Shown here piece by piece: positions 15,087 through 22,975 of a DNA stretch of 36,651 nt. The translations under genes and the position numbers were made by a program. This DNA is from an uncultured Planctomycetaceae bacterium (GTDB lineage Bacteria; Planctomycetota; Planctomycetia; Pirellulales; UBA1268), in contig CAISJI010000161.1 in assembly GCA_903885565.1 (NCBI GenBank), positions 1-36,651 of the forward strand, in the 5' to 3' direction. The stretch's first letter is position 1. Each line of letters opens with the position of its first letter. The notes beneath the pieces are model-generated. The model was not told the DNA's origin. It worked only from the letters and a program-made list of their open reading frames with translations, and did no database searches.

Positions 15087-16130
15087 TCAGCGGCGGGAGG
15101 CCTCGCCGAACCGGGCAGCCTGCCGGGCCGCCAGAAACCGCCGCAATCCGTTGACGATCCGGGCCGGCGGCTGCCCGCCCGACTGGCTGAACAACGGCGT
15201 TTGCCCGTCTTCAGTGACGATCAATTCCACGGCCTCGGAAGGCAATTCCACCCCTCCCAGCAGGTTTTCCATCGACTGCGCCGTTTCGGAGCCACTGGGA
15301 GCCTCCGGGGGCACCTGCGCCACGACGAAGTGGTCGTGAACAAACGGGGCGAATTCTGGATGGTTGATCAGGGAAGCGGTGTGGGTGGTCGCTTTTTTGT
15401 CCCCCGGTCGGGAAACCACCAGCAGGATCGGCCGCTTGGTTCCCCGCGACTTTTCCACGGCATCGTCGAGCGACTCGCACACCGTGCCCGCGTCTTCGCC
15501 AACCACCGGCGTTTGAGAGGCGGCGAGGCCTTGGTTGATGGCCGGCCGGACAGAGGCCGTCTGGGCCGTTGCCGCCGGCATTTTCTCGGCGATTGCTCCG
15601 ATCCAGGCTGCCGCGGACTGCCCCGTGTAGCCGGTTTGGGAGGCCAGTTTGGAGCCGTCGGGGCCGATCACCAATACGCTGGGAAACGTGCGCACGCCGT
15701 ATTTAATGCAGACCTGCGACCGCTCGCTGCGCACAGCCTGGGAAATCCCCGCCTGGGGCAGATCGATCATCAGCAGCACAACGTGATCATCGGCCCATTC
15801 CCGAAACGTCTCCGTGAACAGGACGTTTTCCTCGAGTGTTTTGCAGTGGGGGCACCAGTCGCTGCCGGTGAACACGGTCAAAACCGGTCGGCCAGTGCGT
15901 TGGGCGACCGCCAGAGCCTCTTCGTAGCTGGTCAGCCAGCTGCTGGCCTGGGCATGTTCAGAGGCCGCCGCCGGCTGCGGGCGGACAAGGGCGGGCCAGG
16001 CGGGGGCCAGCAGGCCAACGCCCAAGAGGAGCATTCCCAGCGACAGCCGGCCAGAGCATGGCGGCTGCCGTGGGGGAAGCAACGCGGCGGGGCCGCCGAT
16101 CATCTCGGCTTGAGTGCGGGCCAATACCAT
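15087..16130 (-). CDS. Exported double-thioredoxin-fold protein
   Basis: A 347-aa exported or membrane-anchored protein with two thioredoxin-like halves. After a hydrophobic segment (LSLGMLLLGVGLLAPAWPALV), domain 1 has TVFTGSDWCPHCKTLEENVL, an intact CxxC, and VRTFPSVLVIGPDG with the cis-Pro. Domain 2 (RPILLVVSRPGDKK...FAPFVHDHFVVAQVPPE...AVELIVTEDGQTPLF) keeps the fold pattern but lacks CxxC. It is probably a periplasmic thiol reductase or isomerase. The ATG at 16130 is chosen over 16208 because AAGGAGG lies 9 nt upstream. It is convergent with the chemoreceptor gene, 15 bp apart. Confidence 0.87.
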   Translation of the reverse strand: MVLARTQAEMIGGPAALLPPRQPPCSGRLSLGMLLLGVGLLAPAWPALVRPQPAAASEHAQASSWLTSYEEALAVAQRTGRPVLTVFTGSDWCPHCKTLEENVLFTETFREWADDHVVLLMIDLPQAGISQAVRSERSQVCIKYGVRTFPSVLVIGPDGSKLASQTGYTGQSAAAWIGAIAEKMPAATAQTASVRPAINQGLAASQTPVVGEDAGTVCESLDDAVEKSRGTKRPILLVVSRPGDKKATTHTASLINHPEFAPFVHDHFVVAQVPPEAPSGSETAQSMENLLGGVELPSEAVELIVTEDGQTPLFSQSGGQPPARIVNGLRRFLAARQAARFGEASRR

Positions 16131-16528
16131 GTCGTTGTTCCTCCTTGAAATCACTTCGCATCTATGTATCGGGCGAATGAGGTCTTCTCCGCGAGTTCCA
16201 AGCTTCAAAACCGAGCTGGAAGGCTAACAGCATCCACACAGGGTGTAAAACTTTCCTGATTGCGCAGATTACGCAGGCTTTCCAGACCGCCCACTCTCAC
16301 CGCAATTGCTCGACTTAGGACACGTCTTTGAACCGGCAGAGGCCCCCTTTTTGGCCTCCAAACGAGGTCACAACCGCTGCCGGCTGGCATCGCGCCCGGA
16401 GCCCGTCGGGCGGAGGAGGGGCGATTTTCCACAGCGGTTCCACCGAAAATCCGCGGGGGAAGCAGCGGCTCTCACCCCACCGGCGTGCTCGCCGGCTGTA
16501 GATCACGGGCTGGGCCACAGACAGGGGC

Positions 16529-16588
16529 TCAACACTGATAGATCGCGTTGCAGCCGCCAGAGAGCTGGCCGAGCTGGTTTCCAGAGGT
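16529..16588 (-). pseudogene. Possible remnant of a BBP2-type gene C-terminus
   Basis: Read on the minus strand this encodes GTSGNQLGQLSGGCNAIYQC and a stop. The intact BBP2 protein next door ends GSNFDQYGQLYGGCDAIFQF and a stop. Identity covers G, Q, GQL, GGC, AI and Q, and the underlying codons for GGC-AI are nearly the same. The open frame extends upstream only through a low-complexity Pro/Gly-rich stretch to a stop near 16715, with no barrel strands and no good start. A decayed tandem duplicate explains this best; a small real gene is the alternative. Confidence 0.45.
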
Positions 16589-16669
16589 GCCAATTCCCTG
16601 CCCCAGCCCCTGACCCATAGGGGCGGGCGGTAACGCCGGAATTGGGGGCCCAACCAGCGGTACACAACA

Positions 16670-16699
16670 GCATCGCCCGCCGTTGCCGGCGGGCGATGC
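16670..16699 (-). terminator. Strong hairpin downstream of BBP2, terminator-like
   Basis: A perfect 13-bp stem, GCATCGCCCGCCG / CGGCGGGCGATGC, closes a TTGC loop. It lies 44 bp beyond the BBP2 stop codon (16743) in the direction of transcription. The bases that follow on the minus strand, TGTTGTGT, are only moderately T-rich, so intrinsic termination or 3'-end protection are both plausible. Confidence 0.6.
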
Positions 16700-16742
16700 G
16701 TTGAAACTCTCTTGTCAGGCGGATCCGCCTGCTCGCGGGCAA

Positions 16743-18149
16743 CTAGAACTGGAAGATCGCGTCGCAGCCACCGTACAGCTGACCATACTGGTCGAAGTTG
16801 CTGCCGTAGGGGAGCGGACCCTGGTTGTGGTCAGGCGAGTACCAGTCGTACCGCAGTTCAGGCCGGATGATCCAGTTCTTGTTGGGCTTCCAGTTGAGAC
16901 CCCACGAAGCCTCCCAGAAGTTGCCCTGGTATCCGGTGCGGAACGGTCCACCGAAGATGGCATTGCGGAGCGGACTGATCACCCGGTAGCCGTTGTTGTC
17001 GCGGAACCATTCCAGCCGCATGCCACCCACCAGCGTGTCGCTGAAGTTGTAGAACATGTACTGATTGATGCCGTACCACAGGGCCGTGCCCGGCTGGCTC
17101 TGATTGAGCGTGTTGGGCGTGTTGGCATTGAACTGCCAACCGTTGTCGTTTTGGAACACATACGTCAGCTTGTCGGACAGTTCGTTGACGTACACCGTGC
17201 TGAGAATCGAGCGGTTGCCGATGTTTGCCAGCCCGGACGGAGCAAACGACCCGATCTCGTTGCCGCTGGAGACGGTCATCGTGAGGGCCTGAGCCTCGTC
17301 GGCGCTCTTCAACGTCGCTCCACCCAAGAACGCCGCATTGCTGTTGGCGCCGGGATAGCCGGGATTGGAGATGCCGAAGATGTTGATCGGATCGCTGTAG
17401 TTGTCCCAGCCGTTGGTGATACCGCCGTAGATCGTCAGCTGATCGCTGGCCTTCCACGTGTCGAGGATGCCGGTATGTGTAAACGGCTCGCCGTATTGCA
17501 TCGTGTAGGCATGGGTGTAGAAGAAGTTGCCGATGGCGGGAACGACTTCATACCCGATGATCGTATAGAAATGGCCGAATTTCACGGCATGATCTCCATA
17601 CCCCATCTCCCCGTAGAGCTGCGGCATCGCCAGGCCGTAATACTTGCTGGAGTTCCAGCTCGGCGCTCCGGCGGGGCTCTGGTTCAACAGATTGCCATCC
17701 AAGCCGCGGGCGGTGGTGAAGATCGAATCGCCGCCGTACAGCAGGTCGACACGCCCTCCCCAATCGGCCCCGCCGTCAGCGGTGTCGAGCACCTTTTCAT
17801 TGACGAGATAGAGCTGGTTTACCTGTCCCATCCAGTTGCGATCGTTGAACGTGATCGGGCCGTTGAACGGGCTGCCCCAGTTGTTGGCGCCGATGCCGGC
17901 TTCGATCCACCCGTAGGTGGAGATGCCCCGTTCCTTGAGGCCTTCCACCTCCAGATAGCGGTTGGGGCCATCCTCAACTTCCTGAGCCGCCTCCTGCGGA
18001 GCCAAGCCGCGGAGCTGGTAGGCGTCTTCCTGGGGAACGTTGGGGATCACAGGAGCGGTCTGGCCAAAGGCCGTGGACGACAGCAGCGAGCCGGCCGCCA
18101 AGAGTCCGGCAGTAAGCAGTGGCGGAAAGTTTTTCCAAGTCCGTTTCAT
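16743..18149 (-). CDS. BBP2-type outer-membrane beta-barrel (porin-like) protein
   Basis: A 468-aa exported protein of the putative beta-barrel porin-2 (OmpL-like) family common in planctomycetes. The signal peptide is LLTAGLLAAGSLLSSTAFGQ. The barrel part has many aromatic-rich strands: ISTYGWIEAGIGANNWGSP, MGQVNQLYLVNEK, WGGRVDLLYGGDSIFTTA, MPQLYGEMGYGDHAVKFGHF, VPAIGNFFYTHAYTMQYGEP, and a final strand ending DAIFQF with a C-terminal Phe, as in outer-membrane barrels. Pore substrate is unknown. GAGGAG precedes the ATG by 12 nt. It stands alone, with a hairpin behind it and a possible paralogue remnant downstream. A single Cys near the C-terminus (GGC) is shared with that remnant. Confidence 0.85.
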   Translation of the reverse strand: MKRTWKNFPPLLTAGLLAAGSLLSSTAFGQTAPVIPNVPQEDAYQLRGLAPQEAAQEVEDGPNRYLEVEGLKERGISTYGWIEAGIGANNWGSPFNGPITFNDRNWMGQVNQLYLVNEKVLDTADGGADWGGRVDLLYGGDSIFTTARGLDGNLLNQSPAGAPSWNSSKYYGLAMPQLYGEMGYGDHAVKFGHFYTIIGYEVVPAIGNFFYTHAYTMQYGEPFTHTGILDTWKASDQLTIYGGITNGWDNYSDPINIFGISNPGYPGANSNAAFLGGATLKSADEAQALTMTVSSGNEIGSFAPSGLANIGNRSILSTVYVNELSDKLTYVFQNDNGWQFNANTPNTLNQSQPGTALWYGINQYMFYNFSDTLVGGMRLEWFRDNNGYRVISPLRNAIFGGPFRTGYQGNFWEASWGLNWKPNKNWIIRPELRYDWYSPDHNQGPLPYGSNFDQYGQLYGGCDAIFQF

Positions 18150-18504
18150 GAGCGTTCGGGCTCCTCATCAATGGTGAAAATGGCCGCCACTGACACCGCG
18201 GTCGGCCGTTGTGCAAAACGCAAGCCTTCAAACGCCCCGGACCGCCAAGCACCGGTGCGCCAGTTCAACTTCCTGTTTGGTGAATCGGCATGGCCGGCCG
18301 AAAATGCCCCGCGGAACCAGACAGTCCAGCAAGGTTTCCCCAGCCGGAACAGCGGCAGGCAAGATGGGCTGACGGCGGAAATTATCCGCCCTCTACTCGC
18401 CGTGGAAAAAGCCTTCCCTGAGCTGTTTTCCCGAGAGACCTTCACCCACCGCAGCCAGCGGCGGATCCCTTTCTCTACAGCCAGCCTCCACAGCCTGCTG
18501 TGCG
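18150..18504. other. Gap between ftsY and BBP2, repeat-bearing
   Basis: About 355 bp without a credible gene. It should carry the BBP2 promoter and the 3' end of the ftsY transcript. A repeat copy occupies 18395-18486. Confidence 0.45.
18395..18486. repeat. Copy of the dispersed palindromic repeat
   Basis: The left arm CTCGCCGTGGAAAAAGCC and right arm GGATCCCTTTCTCTACAGCCAGC are imperfect inverted repeats, and the ends resemble those at 12596-12678. The middle is not clearly related to the other copies, so this may be a diverged member. It lies immediately downstream of ftsY. Confidence 0.5.
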
Positions 18505-19536
18505 TCAGCGGGCCTGCTGAAAAGCCCCTTCCAGAAGCGCCGCGACAAAGCGGTCGGGCGCAAAAGGCTCCAGATCGTCGGCCGATTCCCCCAACCCGAC
18601 AAATTTCACCGGCAGGCCGAATTGCTCGGTGACAGGCACGATCACGCCCCCTCTGGCTGAGCCATCGAGCTTGGCCAGCACGATGCCGGTGCACCCGGCC
18701 GCTTCCCGGAAACCCTTGGCCTGCGAGAGCGCGTTCTGGCCTGCAGTGGCATCGATCACCAGCAGCACTTCGTGCGGAGCATCGGGGATCTGCTTGCCGA
18801 TCACCCGCCTGATTTTGGCCAGCTCCTGCATCAGTGCCGACTGCGTCTGCAGCCGGCCAGCGGTGTCGATGATGCAGACGTCGCAGTCGCTCTCCAGCGC
18901 CCTGGCCACGGCCCGATGTGCCACGCTCGCCGGATCGCTCCCCGGCTCACCGCGCACGATCTCGGCCCCCAGTCGCCCGGCCCACAGCGATAATTGCTCC
19001 ACGGCCGCGGCGCGGAACGTGTCGCCCGCCCCGAGCACCACCCGCTTCCCCTCTTTGGTGAACCGATGGGCCAGCTTGGCGATCGATGTCGTCTTTCCGG
19101 AACCGTTCACGCCGGTGACCAGAATGACCGTTGGCCCGGATGCGGCGACAGCGAGCCCCGCCGATGTGTTGTGCAGGCGCTCGAGCAACTGTCGGCGGAT
19201 TGAATCGAGCACCACGTCCGGATCAACAACGCGGGCCCGCAGCCTGTTCCGTACGTCGACGACAATCGCCTCAGCAGCCCCCGGCCCCATGTCGGTGCGG
19301 ATCAGCACTCCCCGTAATTCCTCGAGGAAGGGCTCGTCCACCAGACGCCCCTCCCGTTTGAACAGATCGCGCACGTCGGTGTTGAACACCTGCGCCGTCT
19401 TGGCCAAACCGGCCCGCAAGCGATCGAGCAAACCCCGCGGGGCAGCCGCCTCCTGAGCCTGCGGCTCCGCCCCCGCCGGCGCCTCTGGCTCCTGGGGAGT
19501 GGGCGGGTTCTTGCGACCGAAGGAAAAAATGCCCAT
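18505..19536 (-). CDS. ftsY: Signal recognition particle receptor FtsY
   Basis: GTPase that docks SRP-ribosome complexes at the inner membrane for co-translational insertion. The 343-aa product has a short Pro/Ala/Glu-rich A region, then the N domain (LLDRLRAGLAKTAQVFNTDVRDLF...FLEELRGVLIRTDMG), and the G domain with VTGVNGSGKTTSIAKLA (P-loop), VVLGAGDTFRAAAVEQL, CIIDTAGRLQTQSALMQEL, VIDATAGQNAL, LAKLDGSARGG and KFVGLGESADDLEPF. AGDTFRAAA and GQNA are diagnostic for FtsY over Ffh, and no M domain is present. GGAG lies 10 nt before the ATG. It is the last gene of the rho-ribH-nusB-ftsY run, 53 bp after nusB. Confidence 0.96.
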   Translation of the reverse strand: MGIFSFGRKNPPTPQEPEAPAGAEPQAQEAAAPRGLLDRLRAGLAKTAQVFNTDVRDLFKREGRLVDEPFLEELRGVLIRTDMGPGAAEAIVVDVRNRLRARVVDPDVVLDSIRRQLLERLHNTSAGLAVAASGPTVILVTGVNGSGKTTSIAKLAHRFTKEGKRVVLGAGDTFRAAAVEQLSLWAGRLGAEIVRGEPGSDPASVAHRAVARALESDCDVCIIDTAGRLQTQSALMQELAKIRRVIGKQIPDAPHEVLLVIDATAGQNALSQAKGFREAAGCTGIVLAKLDGSARGGVIVPVTEQFGLPVKFVGLGESADDLEPFAPDRFVAALLEGAFQQAR

Positions 19537-19589
19537 GCGTCAACAGCTCCAGTTCACCCCTGCCCGCCGCACTGGACGGAAGGGGGGTC

Positions 19590-20036
19590 TTACGTGCGGG
19601 GAGTCGGGACAGCCCCGGCGGAATCCGCGGCCGTTCTTTCGGCCAGCACGCTGCCGAGAAGACCCGCCACAAACGCCCCCGAGGCATCGCTGCCATACCG
19701 CTTGGCCAGCGTGATCGCCTCATCCACAGCCACGGGGCCGGGGACATCGGTGTGCAGCAGTTCAAACAGGGCAATGCGGAGAATGGCCCGGTCGGTTGCC
19801 GCCATCCGGGCCACGCGCCAATGGGCGGCACGGGCCTCGAGCCGGCGGTCGATGTCGGCCTCCTCACGGATCACCCCCTTCACCAGCAGGCGTGCAAAGG
19901 CCACCAGCGAAGCGCTGCGCAGCCGACCGGCCAGGAAGCGTTCGACATCCTCAAGCGCCGTGGCGGGATTGGCGTCCCGCTGGTAGAGCACCTGCATGGC
20001 AACTTCACGGGCACGGGTACGGCGGGGCATATTCAC
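19590..20036 (-). CDS. nusB: Transcription antitermination factor NusB
   Basis: RNA-binding factor that joins NusE on boxA to promote rRNA antitermination. The 148-aa all-helical protein has the family opening RRTRAREVAMQVLYQRD and the conserved C-terminal half DRAILRIALFELLHTDVPGPVAVDEAITLAKRYGSDASGAFVAGLLGSVL. Length is normal. The start is GTG at 20036, which overlaps the ribH stop by 4 bp (GTGA); an ATG two codons later is possible. Adjacency to ribH is a common bacterial arrangement (ribH-nusB), which supports both calls. Confidence 0.95.
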   Translation of the reverse strand: MNMPRRTRAREVAMQVLYQRDANPATALEDVERFLAGRLRSASLVAFARLLVKGVIREEADIDRRLEARAAHWRVARMAATDRAILRIALFELLHTDVPGPVAVDEAITLAKRYGSDASGAFVAGLLGSVLAERTAADSAGAVPTPRT

Positions 20037-20611
20037 CGGGAATCACCTTGCGGCTGGGGAGGCTTGGCCGGGGGGGAAATCTGAGCGAGGAGCGTGATCA
20101 TTTCAATGGCCGCAACCGCACACTCCTCCCCCTTGTTGCCGGCAGTGCCGCCGGCTCTGGCCTGGGCCTGATCGAGCGAGTTGCAGGTGAGCACGCCAAA
20201 GAGCACCGGCAGACCGCGGGCCCTTGAGCATTGCTCGATGCCCTGCCCAACGGCGCTGGCAATATGCTGATCGTGGGTGGTCTCACCGCGGATAATTGCC
20301 CCCAGGCAGATCACGGCCGCGTAGGCTCCGCTGGCCGCCAACCGATCGGCAGCCAACGGCAGTTCAAACGCACCGGGCACCCAGGCCACATCGAGATGCC
20401 CCGCCTCCAATCCCGCCGCCTGCAGCGTGGCGACGGCTCCCTGCAGAAGCCTGCCGGTGATCGCGTCGTTGTACCGCGACACCACAATCGCCACGCGCAC
20501 CCCCGCGGGCAGTCGGTCGGGCGTGCCCTGCCACTGCCGCCCCAGCCCGGGCAACAAGAGCGTGGCCAGCGGGCCTGCGGTGGCTGGTTTTCCGGCGCCA
20601 AACTGCATCAC
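20033..20611 (-). CDS. ribH: 6,7-dimethyl-8-ribityllumazine synthase
   Basis: Penultimate enzyme of riboflavin synthesis, condensing the ribityl-aminouracil intermediate with 3,4-dihydroxy-2-butanone 4-phosphate. [42 protein letters not shown] and [19 protein letters not shown] are all family signatures, including the catalytic His in the TTHDQHI loop. At 192 aa it is about 35 residues longer than usual, the excess being an N-terminal extension ([21 protein letters not shown]) whose role is unknown. The GTG at 20611 overlaps the rho stop by 4 bp; an ATG follows one codon later. No other rib genes are in the window. Confidence 0.94.
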   Translation of the reverse strand: MMQFGAGKPATAGPLATLLLPGLGRQWQGTPDRLPAGVRVAIVVSRYNDAITGRLLQGAVATLQAAGLEAGHLDVAWVPGAFELPLAADRLAASGAYAAVICLGAIIRGETTHDQHIASAVGQGIEQCSRARGLPVLFGVLTCNSLDQAQARAGGTAGNKGEECAVAAIEMITLLAQISPPAKPPQPQGDSR

Positions 20612-22002
20612 GACTTGAGCCCCGCGAGGAATTCGGCGTTGTTCTTGGTCTTCGCCAGCCGGTTGATGAGCAGCTCCATCGCATCGGGGGGATTCATCTC
20701 CCCCAACACCCGTCGCAGCACGCAGATCCGCCGATACTCCTCAGGATCGAGCAGCATCTCCTCACGCCGCGTGCCCGAGCGGTTGATGTCGATCGCCGGA
20801 TAGATCCGCTTGTCGACGAGGCGCCGGTCGAGCATGATCTCGAGATTGCCGGTCCCCTTGAATTCCTCGAAAATCACTTCGTCCATCTTGCTGCCTGTGT
20901 CGACCAGGGCTGTGGCCATGATCGTCAACGAGCCCCCCTCCTCCACCTTGCGGGCACTGCCGAAAAAACGCTTGGGCCGCTGCAGCGCGTTGGCATCGAC
21001 GCCGCCGGAAAGGATCTTGCCTGAATTGGGCACCTCGGAATTCCAGGCCCGCGCCAGCCGGGTAATGGAATCGAGAAAGATAACGACATCGCGGCCATAC
21101 TCCACCAGCCGCTTGGCCTTTTCGATCACCATCTCCGCCACCTGCACGTGCCGGCTGGCGTTTTCATCGAACGTGGAGCTGATCACCTCGCAGGAGGGCC
21201 CCCTCACCTGCCGCTCCATGTCGGTGACCTCCTCAGGTCGCTCGTCGATGAGGAGCATGAAGACATAGGCTTCGGGGTAGTTGGCCAGGACTGCCTTGGC
21301 CATCTTCTGCAGCAGGATCGTCTTCCCCGCCCGGGGCGGGCTGACAATCAGGCCACGCTGGCCAAACCCGATCGGAACGATCAGATCAACCACGCGGGTC
21401 GCCACTTCCTCCGTTGTCGTCTCCATCACGATCCGCTTGTCGGGGTGGAGCGGGGTCAGGTCGTCAAAGAACCCTCTCGTTGACAGCTTGGCTGGATCCT
21501 CACCATTGATCGCCTCGACCCGCAGCAGGGCAAAGTAACGCTCGCTCTCCTTCGGCGGCCGGATCTGCCCAGCCACGCTGGCGCCGTTGCGCAGGCCGAA
21601 GCGGCGGATCTGGCTCGGCGACACATAGATATCATCGGGGCAGGAGAGATAGTGGTAGTCGGGGCTGCGCAGAAAGCCGAAGCCATCCGGCAGAATCTCC
21701 AGCGTTCCCTCGCCAAACATCAGGCCATTGAGCTTCACCCGCTCTTTCAGGATGCGAAAGACCAGCTCGTGCTTCTTGGCCCCGACAATGTCGTCGATAT
21801 GCTCCTGCCGGGCCAGATCGATCAGTTCGGGCATCGACATCTTCTGCAGGGCGGTGATGTGGGTATCACCCCGCTTCAGGCTCTCATAGCGATCGGTCGG
21901 ATCGATGCCGTCGAGTTTCACTTCGGCGGCGATCTCCTCCGCCAGCGACATCGGCTGCAGATCCAAGTCTTCCCCGGCGTCTTCGGGATCGGTCATCGGC
22001 AT
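20608..22002 (-). CDS. rho: Transcription termination factor Rho
   Basis: Hexameric RNA helicase that terminates transcription. The 464-aa protein carries the Rho N-terminal helical domain ([17 protein letters not shown]), the cold-shock-like RNA-binding domain ([21 protein letters not shown]...[22 protein letters not shown]) and the ATPase domain: [17 protein letters not shown] (P-loop), [60 protein letters not shown]. Bicyclomycin-contact and Q-loop regions look normal. The 244 bp upstream holds no gene and probably its promoter. It leads the coupled rho-ribH-nusB series; the linkage of rho to ribH is less usual than that of ribH to nusB. Confidence 0.97.
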   Translation of the reverse strand: MPMTDPEDAGEDLDLQPMSLAEEIAAEVKLDGIDPTDRYESLKRGDTHITALQKMSMPELIDLARQEHIDDIVGAKKHELVFRILKERVKLNGLMFGEGTLEILPDGFGFLRSPDYHYLSCPDDIYVSPSQIRRFGLRNGASVAGQIRPPKESERYFALLRVEAINGEDPAKLSTRGFFDDLTPLHPDKRIVMETTTEEVATRVVDLIVPIGFGQRGLIVSPPRAGKTILLQKMAKAVLANYPEAYVFMLLIDERPEEVTDMERQVRGPSCEVISSTFDENASRHVQVAEMVIEKAKRLVEYGRDVVIFLDSITRLARAWNSEVPNSGKILSGGVDANALQRPKRFFGSARKVEEGGSLTIMATALVDTGSKMDEVIFEEFKGTGNLEIMLDRRLVDKRIYPAIDINRSGTRREEMLLDPEEYRRICVLRRVLGEMNPPDAMELLINRLAKTKNNAEFLAGLKS

Positions 22003-22246
22003 GAAATACCTCGCGGGGCGGACGGGCGACGAGCCGGAGCGTTCCCGGCAGAAAGCCGGGGAGGCCAGGGATGACGCACAGCGCGGGAAGGAGCACCAAA
22101 CAGTGGGGAGAAGCAGTGGGGAATGGAGATCGAAGGCGGGGCCGGCTATCCCGTCCCGGAATCAGGTCGCGTTGCACGACAAAGATGGGCGCCGGCGGAA
22201 ACCGGGAAGATGCGAAACAGGAATCCTCCCCGGGGCGGCCGGCCGC

Positions 22247-22975
22247 TCAGGGCAGCGGGGCAGACCTGCCGAGGTGGCTCCAGATCCGATCAACTTGAGC
22301 CCAAGTATAGGCCACATCGCCCGACGTATCCACGCTCAGCGTTTTTTCCGCGGGCGGATGGGGGGGAGCCGAGGCCTGCCAGGCGGCCTCCCGCGCCGCT
22401 CGCTGCCGGGGGCTCAACTGCCGCTGCGCCATCCGCTGCTCCCGCACGGCATCGGGGCACTCGAGCACCACAATCGAATCGCAGCGGTCTGCCCAGCCCC
22501 CCGTGCCCAGCAACGGCACATCGAGCACCACCACCAGCGGTTCTCTGCCTGTCGGTGGAAAACCGCCTGCGGGCCCTTTTTCCGCTCCGTCAACGGCTGC
22601 TCTGCCAGCCCGCAACCTGCTGGCGGCGGCCTGCAACCCGGCCAACTGCGCTTCGATCCGCTCGTGCACACGGGGGTGGACGATCGCTTCGAGTGCCTTG
22701 AGCGCAGCGGCATGGCTGGCCGAAGGCCCAAACACCGCCTCCGCCAAGCTCGGCCGGAGCACCCTGCCCTCAGGCGAAAGGACGCCAGTGCCAAACGCCG
22801 CGGCGATCGCCTGCACGACCGCCGGTTCCTCCAGCACTTCGTGGGCAATGGAATCGGCGTCGATCACCTGGGCGCCATGCTCGGCAAACCGACGGGCCAC
22901 CGTCGATTTGCCGGCCCCGATCTTTCCCAGCAGTCCGATGAGGAGCAGCGGACTGTCGGCTGCGCTGGTGGTCAT
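22247..22975 (-). CDS. coaE: Dephospho-CoA kinase, with an internal in-frame insertion
   Basis: Final enzyme of CoA synthesis, phosphorylating the 3'-OH of dephospho-CoA. The 242-aa product has the P-loop LIGLLGKIGAGKSTVARRF (the first Gly of the usual GxxGSGKS context varies), IDADSIAHEVL, the VHPRVHERIEAQL segment, LVVVLDVPLLGTGGWADRCDSIVVLE, and AQRQLSPRQR. Normal CoaE is about 200 aa. Here some 24 extra residues (RLRAGRAAVDGAEKGPAGGF plus PPTGREP) sit between the HPxV helix and the LDVPLL strand. The DNA of this insert resembles the window's dispersed palindromic repeat. The ATG overlaps the polA stop by 4 bp (ATGA), so translation is coupled to polA. Confidence 0.92.
   Translation of the reverse strand: MTTSAADSPLLLIGLLGKIGAGKSTVARRFAEHGAQVIDADSIAHEVLEEPAVVQAIAAAFGTGVLSPEGRVLRPSLAEAVFGPSASHAAALKALEAIVHPRVHERIEAQLAGLQAAASRLRAGRAAVDGAEKGPAGGFPPTGREPLVVVLDVPLLGTGGWADRCDSIVVLECPDAVREQRMAQRQLSPRQRAAREAAWQASAPPHPPAEKTLSVDTSGDVAYTWAQVDRIWSHLGRSAPLP
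22541..22606. repeat. Dispersed-repeat-like segment inside coaE
   Basis: The plus-strand text GCCTGTCGGTGGAAAACC (22547-22564) matches the arm at 2909-2926 (GCCTGTCGGCGTGGAAAA) except for a two-base gap. It is followed after about 10 bp by the inverted arm CCCTTTTTCCGC (22574-22585). The segment codes in frame for residues with no counterpart in ordinary CoaE. The match is short, so this remains a hypothesis. Confidence 0.45.

Larger units (their letters stand above)
16131..16742. other. 612-bp gap between the thioredoxin-like gene and BBP2
   Basis: No complete gene is apparent. The gap holds TTTTCCACA at 16425-16433 within GATTTTC...GAAAATC, a stretch resembling the BBP2 C-terminus (16529-16588), a 13-bp hairpin (16670-16699) and the perfect palindrome AGGCGGATCCGCCT (16717-16730). 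Confidence 0.5.

Noticed and set aside
16315-16665. 116-aa minus-strand open frame in the thioredoxin-BBP2 gap
   Set aside because: It runs in a different frame from the BBP2-like tail and has no ribosome site or motif; its composition is that of a shadow frame.
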